Source: a virus. From it: DNA of 64,000 bases. This document shows, in pieces, positions 54,736 to 61,353 of the stretch (within the stretch, counting starts at the first letter, position 1; each line of letters opens with the position of its first letter). The stretch spans positions 1 through 64,000 of IMG/VR virus record IMGVR_UViG_3300021197_001350. One strand, written 5' to 3'. The position numbers were made by a program, and so were the translations under genes. The notes beneath the pieces were generated by a model. It did not search any database and was not told the DNA's origin. It was given only the letters and a program-made list of their open reading frames with translations.

Positions 54736-54771
54736 TGTTCATACCTTTTTTTATTTACATTTTCAAAGAAA

Positions 54772-54810
54772 ATGACAGCCGAAAATTGGCGAATGACAGC
54801 CAGTTGGTAG
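54772..54810 (+). repeat. ATGACAGCC direct-repeat pair, copy 2
   Basis: ATGACAGCC at 54772-54780 and 54793-54801, again 21 bases apart, followed by AGTTGGTAGG. The sequence between the two boxes differs from copy 1 except GxAAA next to the first box. It precedes a promoter-like sequence and the 35-residue basic peptide gene. Confidence 0.7.
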
Positions 54811-54819
54811 GGCGAGCAG

Positions 54820-54847
54820 TTGATTTGCTGTTTCACTTGTGTATTAT
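54820..54847 (+). promoter_or_regulatory. candidate promoter before basic peptide and RNA II
   Basis: TTGATT (54820-54825), 16-base spacer and TATTAT (54842-54847). It lies 10 bases after the second ATGACAGCC pair, suggesting that this repeat acts on transcription of the peptide gene and the following RNA. Confidence 0.45.
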
Positions 54848-54860
54848 ATTTATAAAATCA

Positions 54861-54880
54861 ATGGATGCTTCCGCATCCAT
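54861..54880 (+). promoter_or_regulatory. leader hairpin before basic peptide gene
   Basis: ATGGATGC/GCATCCAT forms a perfect 8-bp stem with a TTCC loop, ending 5 bases before the GGAGG ribosome site. It probably affects mRNA stability or translation of the 35-residue peptide. Confidence 0.55.
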
Positions 54881-54897
54881 GTGTTGGAGGAACTGCT

Positions 54898-55005
54898 ATG
54901 AAGATAAAGATACGGAAGCCTATATTGTTTACCAAGTCTAGACCATTCAAGGTTAAGGCTAAGGTGTTGCATCGTAAGATGAAATACAAGGAGAGGCTAG
55001 CTTGA
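54898..55005 (+). CDS. 35-residue very basic peptide
   Basis: Start ATG lies 7 bases after GGAGG and behind its own hairpin and promoter. The peptide (MKIKIRKPILFTKSRPFKVK, then AKVLHRKMKYKERLA) has about 15 Lys or Arg and no acidic residue except one Glu, so it is expected to bind RNA or DNA. It lies exactly between the two structured noncoding regions and may be a partner of one of them; that link is inferred. Confidence 0.7.
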   Translation: MKIKIRKPILFTKSRPFKVKAKVLHRKMKYKERLA

Positions 55006-55042
55006 TAGGGCAAGCAAATAATCCCTAACAATTTACTTTTGA
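55006..55042 (+). terminator. weak hairpin plus ATTTACTTTTGA element
   Basis: TAGGG/CCCTA (55006-55010 with 55023-55027) immediately follows the peptide stop codon, then ACA and ATTTACTTTTGA (55031-55042). It may end the peptide transcript or separate it from RNA region II. Confidence 0.4.
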
Positions 55043-55590
55043 TGGATTGATCATCCATCATGGGACGCTAGTAGAAGTCACAACCTTAGTGACACTAGCA
55101 CTCATGTCCGAGTGATGCTCGGGGTCAACGGCTAAGTAGCTGAGGCTAGGTGAAGGACACCGATGTAGGGTAACGCCTACCATGAGGTACTGATCTGACA
55201 ATCCTATAAACTGAACTATAGGTATGTCTCCTGCAGGTGAGGGTTCACAGCCCAAGTCCTGTCATTGTCGCATAATAATGGACTTAGGAACATAGTGCGA
55301 ACAAGGTCTGCAATGTTGCAGGTTCAACGAGCAAGTGCTTGAGAACGGGTTAAACACCTACCAAGTTGCGGAGATATCATGTCGTTAACTAAGGATCAGT
55401 TGGGAGAAGGCTGAAGAGTAATCTCCCCCCGACCATTTTACTTTAGCCGTGTGGCAAGTTCGTTGTAAAAAGAACTAGAATGATGAGTTGGTAGAACAGA
55501 ACGCTCTGCAAGAAAATCTACCATGAAATAGTGCGAATCATAGGGTAACGACCTTGAGGCCAATCATCCACGGCTATTCATTTTCACCAA
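55041..55590 (+). ncRNA. large structured noncoding RNA region II
   Basis: About 550 bases without a credible gene. Stems in order: GATGGAT/ATCCATC (55041-55059), GCTAGT/ACTAGC around GTCAC/GTGAC (55067-55099), CCGAG/CTCGG (55108-55122), GTAGG/CCTAC (55165-55180), CCTATA/TATAGG (55203-55222), AAGTCC/GGACTT (55254-55285), CTGCA/TGCAG (55308-55321), GGGAGA/TCTCCC (55402-55427), then a 3' domain closed by AGCCGTG/CACGGCT (55445-55451 with 55569-55575). It ends in a CAA-rich leader for the next gene, so it may be both a stable RNA and a long 5' UTR. No known family was recognised. Confidence 0.75.
55445..55575 (+). ncRNA. 3' domain of RNA region II
   Basis: Closed by AGCCGTG/CACGGCT. Inside are AGTTC/GAACT (55457-55476) and TGGTAGA/TCTACCA (55489-55495 with 55517-55523), which contains CAGA/TCTG. 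It shares short blocks (CTACCATGA, TAGTGCGAA, TAGGGTAACG) with the 5' part of region II, where they occur in another order. Confidence 0.6.
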
Positions 55591-55608
55591 CAATAACAAG
55601 GAGGAAAT

Positions 55609-55887
55609 ATGAATGACGATACATTAAGACAAGCGGTAAGAATGAAGCAAGGTATTGAATGCCTTAGCATAAGAGATCTCAACAAGTTAGTAGGTGCTTA
55701 TATACTAGGCACTCAACCTAGCTATATTGTTAGGTCTGCTATCAGTGATGTCGCTAAAGAAGAGTTCGTCAAGGAGTATGGAAAGGCTCAGCTATCTTGG
55801 GTAGATAATGCCGAGCAATACTCCAAAGGTACGGAAGCCAACTTCATCCTGGAGTCAATGCATGGCGACAGGATAGAGCGTTTATAA
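55609..55887 (+). CDS. hypothetical protein (92 aa)
   Basis: Strong AGGAGG site in a CAA-rich leader following RNA region II. Mostly helical (LRQAVRMKQGIECLSIRDLNKLVGAYILG) with an acidic-mixed end. No family is recognised. A pseudoknot follows 8 bases after its stop codon. Confidence 0.75.
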   Translation: MNDDTLRQAVRMKQGIECLSIRDLNKLVGAYILGTQPSYIVRSAISDVAKEEFVKEYGKAQLSWVDNAEQYSKGTEANFILESMHGDRIERL

Positions 55888-55895
55888 TACCCATA

Positions 55896-55926
55896 AGTCT
55901 GACGGGGCAGACTATAAACAACCCCG
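55896..55926 (+). ncRNA. H-type pseudoknot 2
   Basis: Stem 1 AGTCTG/CAGACT (55896-55901 with 55908-55913); loop of one A then CGGGG pairing with CCCCG (55922-55926) across the A-rich linker ATAAACAA. All helices differ in sequence from pseudoknot 1 but lengths match, so pairing appears conserved rather than sequence. T-rich bases follow. Confidence 0.8.
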
Positions 55927-55968
55927 ACTATTTATTTCTAATCAACAATAACAAAACAAGGAGGATAT

Positions 55969-56340
55969 ATGTTAAAATCAAAACCATTCGCAGGGCTTAA
56001 GACAGGCAAGGATACAGAGGGTCAAACCTTTTTCAAGTTCGATGCCAACCATAAGCCTAAGCAGTTTAAGCCAAGGCGTAAGCGTAACAAACCAAGGTTT
56101 GCTTTCGTGCTTCAGGCTTTCGATGGTGAGAAATGGAAGGTGATCCGCAAAGATGGATTGCTTATTCACTCCAAGTCATGCAAGGAGGTACGGACTAAGG
56201 AGTTTGTTAAGTGTCTACAAGATGGAGGCTTTGTATCTCAGATGAAGATACAAGTATTCGGTAAGCGTAGCATAACTGACAAGGAATTCTTTTCAACCCC
56301 CGTCAGATGGAGGAGTATCGATGCCGTATCAATCGTCTGA
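55969..56340 (+). CDS. hypothetical basic protein (123 aa)
   Basis: Preceded by the leader CAACAATAACAA and GGAGG. The first half is Lys/Arg/Phe-rich (FKPRRKRNKPRFAF, about 35-48); the second half has a mixed fold with Cys in KSCKEV and KCLQDG. It may bind nucleic acid. Family not recognised. A strong hairpin follows the gene. Confidence 0.75.
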   Translation: MLKSKPFAGLKTGKDTEGQTFFKFDANHKPKQFKPRRKRNKPRFAFVLQAFDGEKWKVIRKDGLLIHSKSCKEVRTKEFVKCLQDGGFVSQMKIQVFGKRSITDKEFFSTPVRWRSIDAVSIV

Positions 56341-56353
56341 AACAAACAAACAA

Positions 56354-56383
56354 GGCAGGGGGGAGGTATACTTCCCTCCTGCC
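56354..56383 (+). terminator. strong hairpin without T-run
   Basis: GGCAGG/CCTGCC outside GGGAGG/CTTCCC with a TATA loop gives about 12 pairs. It is followed by CACTTTAAAC rather than a T-run. It may protect the upstream mRNA 3' end or pause transcription before the next gene. Confidence 0.55.
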
Positions 56384-56418
56384 CACTTTAAACTAACACC
56401 AAGAGAAAGGATAATATT

Positions 56419-56685
56419 ATGGATGATAGCAGGCTCACCAGTGCAGAAGAAAAAGCATTAGATATTATGCTCACAGCAGAGCGTAACTTTTATATGCAGT
56501 TCATTAAGAGTAAGAGTGGTGCATTCTGCAACACGGAGTATGAACTTGATGGCGAGTATATCAATGTGAAGATAACACATGGTGTACAGAATGATGCGGA
56601 AGACACGAAGGATGTAGTCTGTGATAGGTTAGTGCGATCCACAATGAAGTGGGATAATGAAAACGGAGAACAAGGAGGATATTAA
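56419..56685 (+). CDS. hypothetical protein (88 aa)
   Basis: An acidic protein with a helical N-terminus (SAEEKALDIMLTAERNFYMQF) and a beta-like middle. Its 3' end carries the AAGGAGG ribosome site of the next micro-gene. Family not recognised. Confidence 0.7.
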   Translation: MDDSRLTSAEEKALDIMLTAERNFYMQFIKSKSGAFCNTEYELDGEYINVKITHGVQNDAEDTKDVVCDRLVRSTMKWDNENGEQGGY

Positions 56686-56686
56686 T

Positions 56687-56767
56687 ATGAGTATCGATGG
56701 ATTGATTGTCTATGGTTGCTTTGCAATCGGATGGCTAGCAGTGGTCATTGATATGTTTACACAATGA
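56687..56767 (+). CDS. 26-residue membrane micro-protein
   Basis: AAGGAGG lies 8 bases before the ATG, an excellent ribosome site for so short a frame. The peptide is one hydrophobic helix (LIVYGCFAIGWLAVVIDMF). It overlaps the next gene by ATGA. The strong site argues for real translation; role unknown. Confidence 0.55.
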   Translation: MSIDGLIVYGCFAIGWLAVVIDMFTQ

Positions 56768-57033
56768 AACTACATAGAGATTTAAGTAAGGACGAAGAGC
56801 CAGAGTTCAGGCAATGGGCAAGGGACAACTTCAAGTTCTTTAATACGAACGATTACAAGAAGCATATCGGTTCAACATGGCATCCTGCAGTGCAGGATGA
56901 GTGTGAAAAGATGAGGCTTGAGTACAAGATGGGACTGAAGATGCGACTAGCAGGTGTACCATCTAAGGATGTTGAGTCACATATTCGTGCCATGAGGCAG
57001 GGATACGAGGTAATGAATAACACTATAGTATAA
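56764..57033 (+). CDS. hypothetical protein (89 aa)
   Basis: Helical, charged protein (starts MKLHRDLSKDEEPEFRQWA) coupled by ATGA to the micro-protein before it and by a TAATG junction to the next gene. No family recognised. Confidence 0.7.
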   Translation: MKLHRDLSKDEEPEFRQWARDNFKFFNTNDYKKHIGSTWHPAVQDECEKMRLEYKMGLKMRLAGVPSKDVESHIRAMRQGYEVMNNTIV

Positions 57034-57284
57034 TGGAATTAAGTTTTAATAACAACATGACACCAGGGCAGAACTTTCTGCGTATGGCTGTCGAATTACA
57101 GGAGGAAAAGAAAGTGGAGAGACGATATACAAATCTGCTACTCGATCTAGTTCAAGATGGCTCACTAGATAAGGATCATGTCATCAATGCATTCATTAAG
57201 TATATGTCAGAGGATGATGTGCAGGACATGATGGAGTATAACGAATTCATTGAGCCTGATCAACTAGATAAGGAGGTAGAATAG
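57033..57284 (+). CDS. hypothetical acidic protein (83 aa)
   Basis: Helical protein with acidic C-terminus (YMSEDDVQDMMEYNEFIEPD). Starts in a TAATG junction. No motif is visible. Confidence 0.65.
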   Translation: MELSFNNNMTPGQNFLRMAVELQEEKKVERRYTNLLLDLVQDGSLDKDHVINAFIKYMSEDDVQDMMEYNEFIEPDQLDKEVE

Positions 57285-57286
57285 AT

Positions 57287-57658
57287 ATGGGGTTAGATCA
57301 ATTTGCATATGCAAAGAAGGGTGACGAGAAGCTAGACATTATGACATGGCGTAAGCATCCTAACTTGCAAGGTTACATGGAGGAATTGTGGGAGTCAAAG
57401 GATAGACCACTACCTGAAGACTCAGAGATTGACGAGGGTAATATTATGGGTGACTTCAATTGCATACCTGTGTCCCTCACTATGGAGGACATTGAGGAAC
57501 TTGAAAGCTGTATGAAAGATGACAAGCTACCTCATACTAGTGGGTTTTTCTTTGGTGAGTCAGCGGATTGGCACAAGGAGAGTGATGAAGAGTTTATAAT
57601 CCTAGCCAAGAAGTATCTGCTTGATGGGTATGAAGTATATTATGACAGCTGGTGGTAA
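57287..57658 (+). CDS. conserved phage protein (MGLDQ family, 123 aa)
   Basis: The start MGLDQFAYAKKGDEKLDIMTWRKHPNLQGYME matches a protein widespread in phages, often labelled hypothetical or wrongly as phosphoglycerate kinase. An acidic middle and a Tyr/Trp-rich C-terminus (GYEVYYDSWW) are typical. Function unknown. Confidence 0.8.
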   Translation: MGLDQFAYAKKGDEKLDIMTWRKHPNLQGYMEELWESKDRPLPEDSEIDEGNIMGDFNCIPVSLTMEDIEELESCMKDDKLPHTSGFFFGESADWHKESDEEFIILAKKYLLDGYEVYYDSWW

Positions 57659-57664
57659 GTATTT

Positions 57665-57829
57665 ATGTGGGTCAAAGTTGAGCAAGGAAACTTCTCCAAT
57701 TGGTACGATGTTCGTGTCAATGGGGAGCTTATTAACAACGCAAAATCTAAAGCTGAAGCTGACAAGATAGCCGAAGTTATTAGAAGTAAATCAAAAACAA
57801 GGAGGAGATATGGCAAAGTGGTCAGATAG
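57665..57829 (+). CDS. small protein (54 aa)
   Basis: ATG six bases after the previous stop; reads MWVKVEQGNFSNWYDVRVNG, then a helix NNAKSKAEADKIAEVIR and a basic end. The beta-hairpin plus helix layout looks like a short folded domain. The frame overlaps the next gene by 20 bases and contains its ribosome site. Function unknown. Confidence 0.7.
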   Translation: MWVKVEQGNFSNWYDVRVNGELINNAKSKAEADKIAEVIRSKSKTRRRYGKVVR

Positions 57830-58040
57830 TTATCACAATGGAGTAGTCGATGGTGCAACAGCTATCACTAGTCTGATTGATGGTATGGTGCTAGGAAGTA
57901 TGTCGGCGCGGGATCGTGGTGGTGATCAGTGGAGATACAAACTAATAAGAACAATGGAGATAAGCATACTGCTTGAACTTAAGGAGAAGATTAAACCACA
58001 CTTAGTAAAGGAGGAATTAGGATATGGCAAAGAGGGGTAA
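57810..58040 (+). CDS. hypothetical protein (76 aa)
   Basis: Good GGAGG site inside the previous gene. Contains a hydrophobic stretch (GATAITSLIDGMVLGSM) and a helical C-terminus. It overlaps the following gene by 17 bases. Not recognised. Confidence 0.7.
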   Translation: MAKWSDSYHNGVVDGATAITSLIDGMVLGSMSARDRGGDQWRYKLIRTMEISILLELKEKIKPHLVKEELGYGKEG

Positions 58041-58356
58041 AGCGAAAGAGGATAAGCGATTTAATGAGGGGTTTCAGAGTGGGCTAGAGTTTGGTAAGTC
58101 AAGGGCATTCTATTTGCTAAGGCAAATCAAGGAAGGCTTTGATGATGCCATCAATGATGCCACTATGTGGGACGATATGAGTGATGGTAAGGCAAAGAAG
58201 GCAACAGCTATGGTGCAAAGGGAGACGGCAGTGTTCATTACTACATACTTCCTAGACATATGGGATGATAATGGTGAGGAAGAGAAGATGCCTGACCAAA
58301 ATTCAGCACCAAATATAGTACCATTTAAGGAGGAATCTACCGATGATGACACCTGA
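58024..58356 (+). CDS. hypothetical protein (110 aa)
   Basis: Helical, basic N-terminus and acidic C-terminus. The start (MAKRGKAKEDKRFNEGFQSG, then LEFGK) resembles the neighbouring 76-residue protein in layout (NGVVDGATA), so the two may be distant paralogs. Function unknown. Confidence 0.7.
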   Translation: MAKRGKAKEDKRFNEGFQSGLEFGKSRAFYLLRQIKEGFDDAINDATMWDDMSDGKAKKATAMVQRETAVFITTYFLDIWDDNGEEEKMPDQNSAPNIVPFKEESTDDDT

Positions 58357-58561
58357 TATTGAGACCGAAGATTACTTTGGTATGTCACCGCAAGCAGTGC
58401 AAGAGATAATGCACAAGGAACACAAGTCACTGATAGATGCTAGGAATTACGCACAAGAGATGATGAAGGAAGCAGAAGGTGAGGACTGGTCTTACAAAGC
58501 ATTTCATTATCTTGGTGCGGTATCAATATTAATAAGAGCAATAGATGAACAGGTTAAATAA
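58343..58561 (+). CDS. hypothetical protein (72 aa)
   Basis: AAGGAGG 9 bases upstream of a double ATG. Helical protein with EIMHKEHKSLIDARNYAQEM. It overlaps both neighbours. Not recognised. Confidence 0.7.
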   Translation: MMTPDIETEDYFGMSPQAVQEIMHKEHKSLIDARNYAQEMMKEAEGEDWSYKAFHYLGAVSILIRAIDEQVK

Positions 58562-59066
58562 TCAAACACTATTCGATATGGATGAATACACAGAGAAGGA
58601 TCGTGTCGCTTCTGTAGCTAGGAGATTGTACTCCGAGTATAAAGATGTAAGACGACCCGATAGAACTAGGCTATGGAAAACTTACACTGCTATGCAGAGT
58701 GTACTTAGTGTAGCCATAAGAGAGAACGCTATCCCTTTCTTTAGTAAAGGTAGGGCTAAGTATTGTAAGGACAATGATGCTAGAAGATTCCTAGATGAGT
58801 ATATCGATACAAGGATACACTCTAATGGTAACACTAGATCACCTATTGAGGAGATAGAAGTAGCGAAGCCAAGTAAGGTAAGATTTAATATTATCCAAAG
58901 GCTATTAGGGATTAACAAAATTGTTGGCTCAATCAATCACTTGGTTGATGTTCAACTCAGAATGCTGGAGCAAACCAATGAGCTTAATGAAGTATGGAAA
59001 CCATCCTCTAGAAGCAACACTTCCAATGGATCAACTGTTGGAGCTGATGCGCAAGGAGGCAATTGA
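58545..59066 (+). CDS. hypothetical protein (173 aa)
   Basis: Helical protein, basic in the middle (RRPDRTRLWKTYTAMQS), with a Ser/Asn/Gly-rich C-terminus. Overlaps the previous gene by 17 bases. Another frame (from 58921) is open over its end and cannot be ruled out as a separate short gene. Not recognised. Confidence 0.65.
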   Translation: MNRLNNQTLFDMDEYTEKDRVASVARRLYSEYKDVRRPDRTRLWKTYTAMQSVLSVAIRENAIPFFSKGRAKYCKDNDARRFLDEYIDTRIHSNGNTRSPIEEIEVAKPSKVRFNIIQRLLGINKIVGSINHLVDVQLRMLEQTNELNEVWKPSSRSNTSNGSTVGADAQGGN

Positions 59067-59071
59067 GATAG

Positions 59072-59284
59072 ATGCGTGGAGATTACGAGGGCAAGGTGGT
59101 GTTAGCGAAGCAGGTCTTCAAGAGGTTCTTGAAGGATGTGAAGTTGCACCCCGAGTTAGTACCTCGATTGACTCAGGTAGCTATGGACATGAACAAACAG
59201 GGTAATGGCAGGAGTATACTTGTCATACATGATAACGATAACAAGAAAACGGAGGTATATATAGATGGCGAAACTACTAGTTAA
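59072..59284 (+). CDS. hypothetical protein (70 aa)
   Basis: AGGAGG lies about 12 bases before the ATG, longer than ideal. The protein (starts MRGDYEGKVVLAKQVFKRFL) has a helical start and a beta-like end (SILVIHDNDNKKTEVYIDG). It overlaps the AAA+ ATPase gene by 20 bases. A competing frame covers 58921-59205. Confidence 0.6.
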   Translation: MRGDYEGKVVLAKQVFKRFLKDVKLHPELVPRLTQVAMDMNKQGNGRSILVIHDNDNKKTEVYIDGETTS

Positions 59285-60704
59285 AGAATTTGTAGATTGT
59301 GCGAGAGCATTAGGTCTAGCAAGTGCATCAATTAAGTCAGCGTTCAGTAAGTTTCTTGGTGAAGCAGGGTACGAATCACTTAATGATTACAAGGCGAGAG
59401 CAAGTGAGGTAAAGCAAGCTGAGAACTTTAAGCTTTGGACTGCATTACTTACAGAGAATATGAGTGTGTTCAAGTGGGCTACTGATAGCGGTGATATCAT
59501 TGATGACTTCGGTAGTGGTAAGAAGTCCAGGATTGCTGAAGTCCTAGATGAGGAAGATGAAGAAGGTTTCCCAACGCCCCACCCTATGGAGGAAGAGGTT
59601 ACTATCGGAGATCTTACGGAGGACAATGAGTTGCAATTGCCTATGACAAATAAGGAGGAGAAGTTTGACAAGCTCTTAGATGTACTAGGTAACATAGGTA
59701 AAGAGGGACAGAAGCAGGCGGTGTATGATGATGCATTGGTTGAGCGTGTTGATGAGGCGTGTGAAGTAACGCATCAGAATACCAAGGTTGTTAATCGTAT
59801 GGTGACGCAACTTGCTACACATATAGCTGATGAGAACTTGCACAAAGGTGGTGCAGTTCCATCGTTTAAGTTGCAGTTCGCTGAAGCACCCGAAATACAG
59901 CACGAAGCACCGCTTCACTACAAGTTTCCACTTGTTGCAGCTGCTGTAGCCAACAGGATACCAACCATGATCGTTGGCCCAGCAGGTTGGGGTAAGACTT
60001 CAACCATCAAGGCGTTGGCTGAGGTGATGAAGCAATCATGGTATAACGGCAAGCAGGATGTCGAGTATATCATTCAATCTATCGGCCCACAGACATCGAA
60101 GGCTGATATACTTGGGTACATGGATGCCAATGGTAAGTATGTCGAGAGTCAGTTTCGCAAATGCTTTGAGCATGGACTGATCTATGCTTGTGATGAGGCA
60201 GATGCAGGCAGTGCAGGTTCATTGACCCTGCTTAATCAAGGCTTTGCTAATGAAGAGTGTAGCTTTCCTGACAATGGTATGGTTCAGAGAAGCAAGGACT
60301 TTGTTCCTTTGTTTCTTGCCAACACTTATGGTCAAGGTGCTAACGCTACTTATGTAGGTAGGAATCAGTTGGATGCAGCTACCCTAGACAGATTCGCAGT
60401 TGTTGAATACGACTACGATGAGGCATGGGAGGGTAGGATCTGCGGAGTAGACAGAGAAGGTAACCAACTAAAGATGGAGGCAGGTGGTAAACGCACCAAA
60501 GAAGAGTGGGTTGATTATGTGTGCCGTGTTCGTGCCGCTGTTGATTCGCTTGCTGTTCGATGTGTTGTATCACCGAGAGCATCCATCAATGGTATCAAAC
60601 TATTGGAGGCAGGAGTAGGGTTTACTCATGTCAGTAATATGTGTGTGTGGAAGGGTATGGACTCTGCCACTCGTGCAAAAATCACTAACGAAATGGATAA
60701 TTAA
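59265..60704 (+). CDS. MoxR-like AAA+ ATPase
   Basis: 479 residues. After a helical, acidic N-terminal region (about 1-200), the ATPase core has Walker A GPAGWGKT (about 239-246) and Walker B LIYACDEAD (about 305-313), followed by sensor-like segments (VPLFLANT, ATLDRFAVVEYDYD). This fits the MoxR/CbbQ-type AAA_5 group, whose members remodel target proteins, often with a VWA-domain partner encoded nearby. The two following genes may supply that partner. The acidic N-terminal extension is not typical of MoxR proteins. Confidence 0.85.
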   Translation: MAKLLVKEFVDCARALGLASASIKSAFSKFLGEAGYESLNDYKARASEVKQAENFKLWTALLTENMSVFKWATDSGDIIDDFGSGKKSRIAEVLDEEDEEGFPTPHPMEEEVTIGDLTEDNELQLPMTNKEEKFDKLLDVLGNIGKEGQKQAVYDDALVERVDEACEVTHQNTKVVNRMVTQLATHIADENLHKGGAVPSFKLQFAEAPEIQHEAPLHYKFPLVAAAVANRIPTMIVGPAGWGKTSTIKALAEVMKQSWYNGKQDVEYIIQSIGPQTSKADILGYMDANGKYVESQFRKCFEHGLIYACDEADAGSAGSLTLLNQGFANEECSFPDNGMVQRSKDFVPLFLANTYGQGANATYVGRNQLDAATLDRFAVVEYDYDEAWEGRICGVDREGNQLKMEAGGKRTKEEWVDYVCRVRAAVDSLAVRCVVSPRASINGIKLLEAGVGFTHVSNMCVWKGMDSATRAKITNEMDN

Positions 60705-60705
60705 T

Positions 60706-61353
60706 ATGGGAGTTAAAGGAAGACCAAAGAAAAAGACTAAGTATTTTACATACAGAGTCAGTTATGATGTCACTGCACAAGCAGAAGGCACAGTATATGT
60801 AACGCTAAGCGATGATGATATTGATGTGGTGGACGGCAAGCCTGTCGCCACAGATATAATGCCCACAATGAAGGAGATCATTGAGCAGAACGCTGAAGGT
60901 GATCAGAAGATATGTATAGACAATCCGTATGGTGGTATATCATATCACGAAGTTGAGGATGGTAACATCACGCCAGACTATGAGGATTCACAGGATGAGT
61001 GGACTTACTATCCATCCAATGTGGAGATTAAGGACTTCGAGCCTGTTACTGACAGGATAGAACGAAGGACGCAATCAGATCCATTCGTAACTAGGATGGA
61101 AATATATCACCCACTGAATCACAAGCTAGATGATTCAGCAGCCTATACAATTAAGGTAGGCAAGCATACAGTGAGGATATGGGCTGAGCCTAATCAACAT
61201 ACAAGGACTGAGATCGAGGGATCAGGTCTGAACTCAAGCGTAGTTAATAACATAATAGATAGTATAGCAGATGGGGACTTCAAGTTCCCAGGCTTTGAAG
61301 GTGAACACACAGATACAGATAACATAAGGAGATTATATAATGGCATTCTATAA
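60706..61353 (+). CDS. hypothetical protein (215 aa) after AAA+ ATPase
   Basis: I choose the ATG two bases after the ATPase stop; an in-frame ATG further upstream lies within the ATPase gene. The basic start MGVKGRPKKKTKYF precedes a beta-rich acidic region with YRVSYDVTAQAEG (about 15-27). It overlaps the next gene by 14 bases, suggesting an operon with the ATPase. Family not recognised. Confidence 0.7.
   Translation: MGVKGRPKKKTKYFTYRVSYDVTAQAEGTVYVTLSDDDIDVVDGKPVATDIMPTMKEIIEQNAEGDQKICIDNPYGGISYHEVEDGNITPDYEDSQDEWTYYPSNVEIKDFEPVTDRIERRTQSDPFVTRMEIYHPLNHKLDDSAAYTIKVGKHTVRIWAEPNQHTRTEIEGSGLNSSVVNNIIDSIADGDFKFPGFEGEHTDTDNIRRLYNGIL

Larger units (their letters stand above)
54124..54760 (+). 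ncRNA. large structured noncoding RNA region I
   Basis: About 640 bases with no credible gene on either strand. Perfect or near-perfect stems tile it: TAGTA/TACTA (54180-54193), ATGCTT/AAGCAT (54193-54210), AGTATAG/CTATACT (54418-54424 with 54455-54461), GACAAC/GTTGTC (54552-54557 with 54571-54576), AGTATGGC/GCTATACT (54581-54604) and CGATATA/TATATCG (54624-54630 with 54652-54658). It begins with a pseudoknot and ends in a 76-base tRNA-sized domain and a T7 run. Such density of pairing in a packed phage genome points to one or two stable RNAs. Resemblance in scale to GOLLD or ROOL RNAs is noted, but no match to them is claimed. Confidence 0.75.

Noticed and set aside
55058-55255. Minus-strand open frame of 65 codons over RNA region II
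   Set aside because: Same reasons; the frame is short and shows no protein-like pattern.
54124-55608. Group I or group II intron
   Set aside because: No recognisable P7/S element or domain V was found and the flanking genes are complete.
55896-55968. preQ1 or other known riboswitch
   Set aside because: The pseudoknot and A-rich linker look similar in outline, but the loop lacks preQ1 consensus bases, stem 2 does not include the ribosome site, and the downstream gene has no queuosine link.
58921-59205. Alternative plus-strand frame across the end of the 173-residue gene
   Set aside because: It competes with two frames that fit the overlap pattern better; parts look protein-like, so it is kept only as a doubt.
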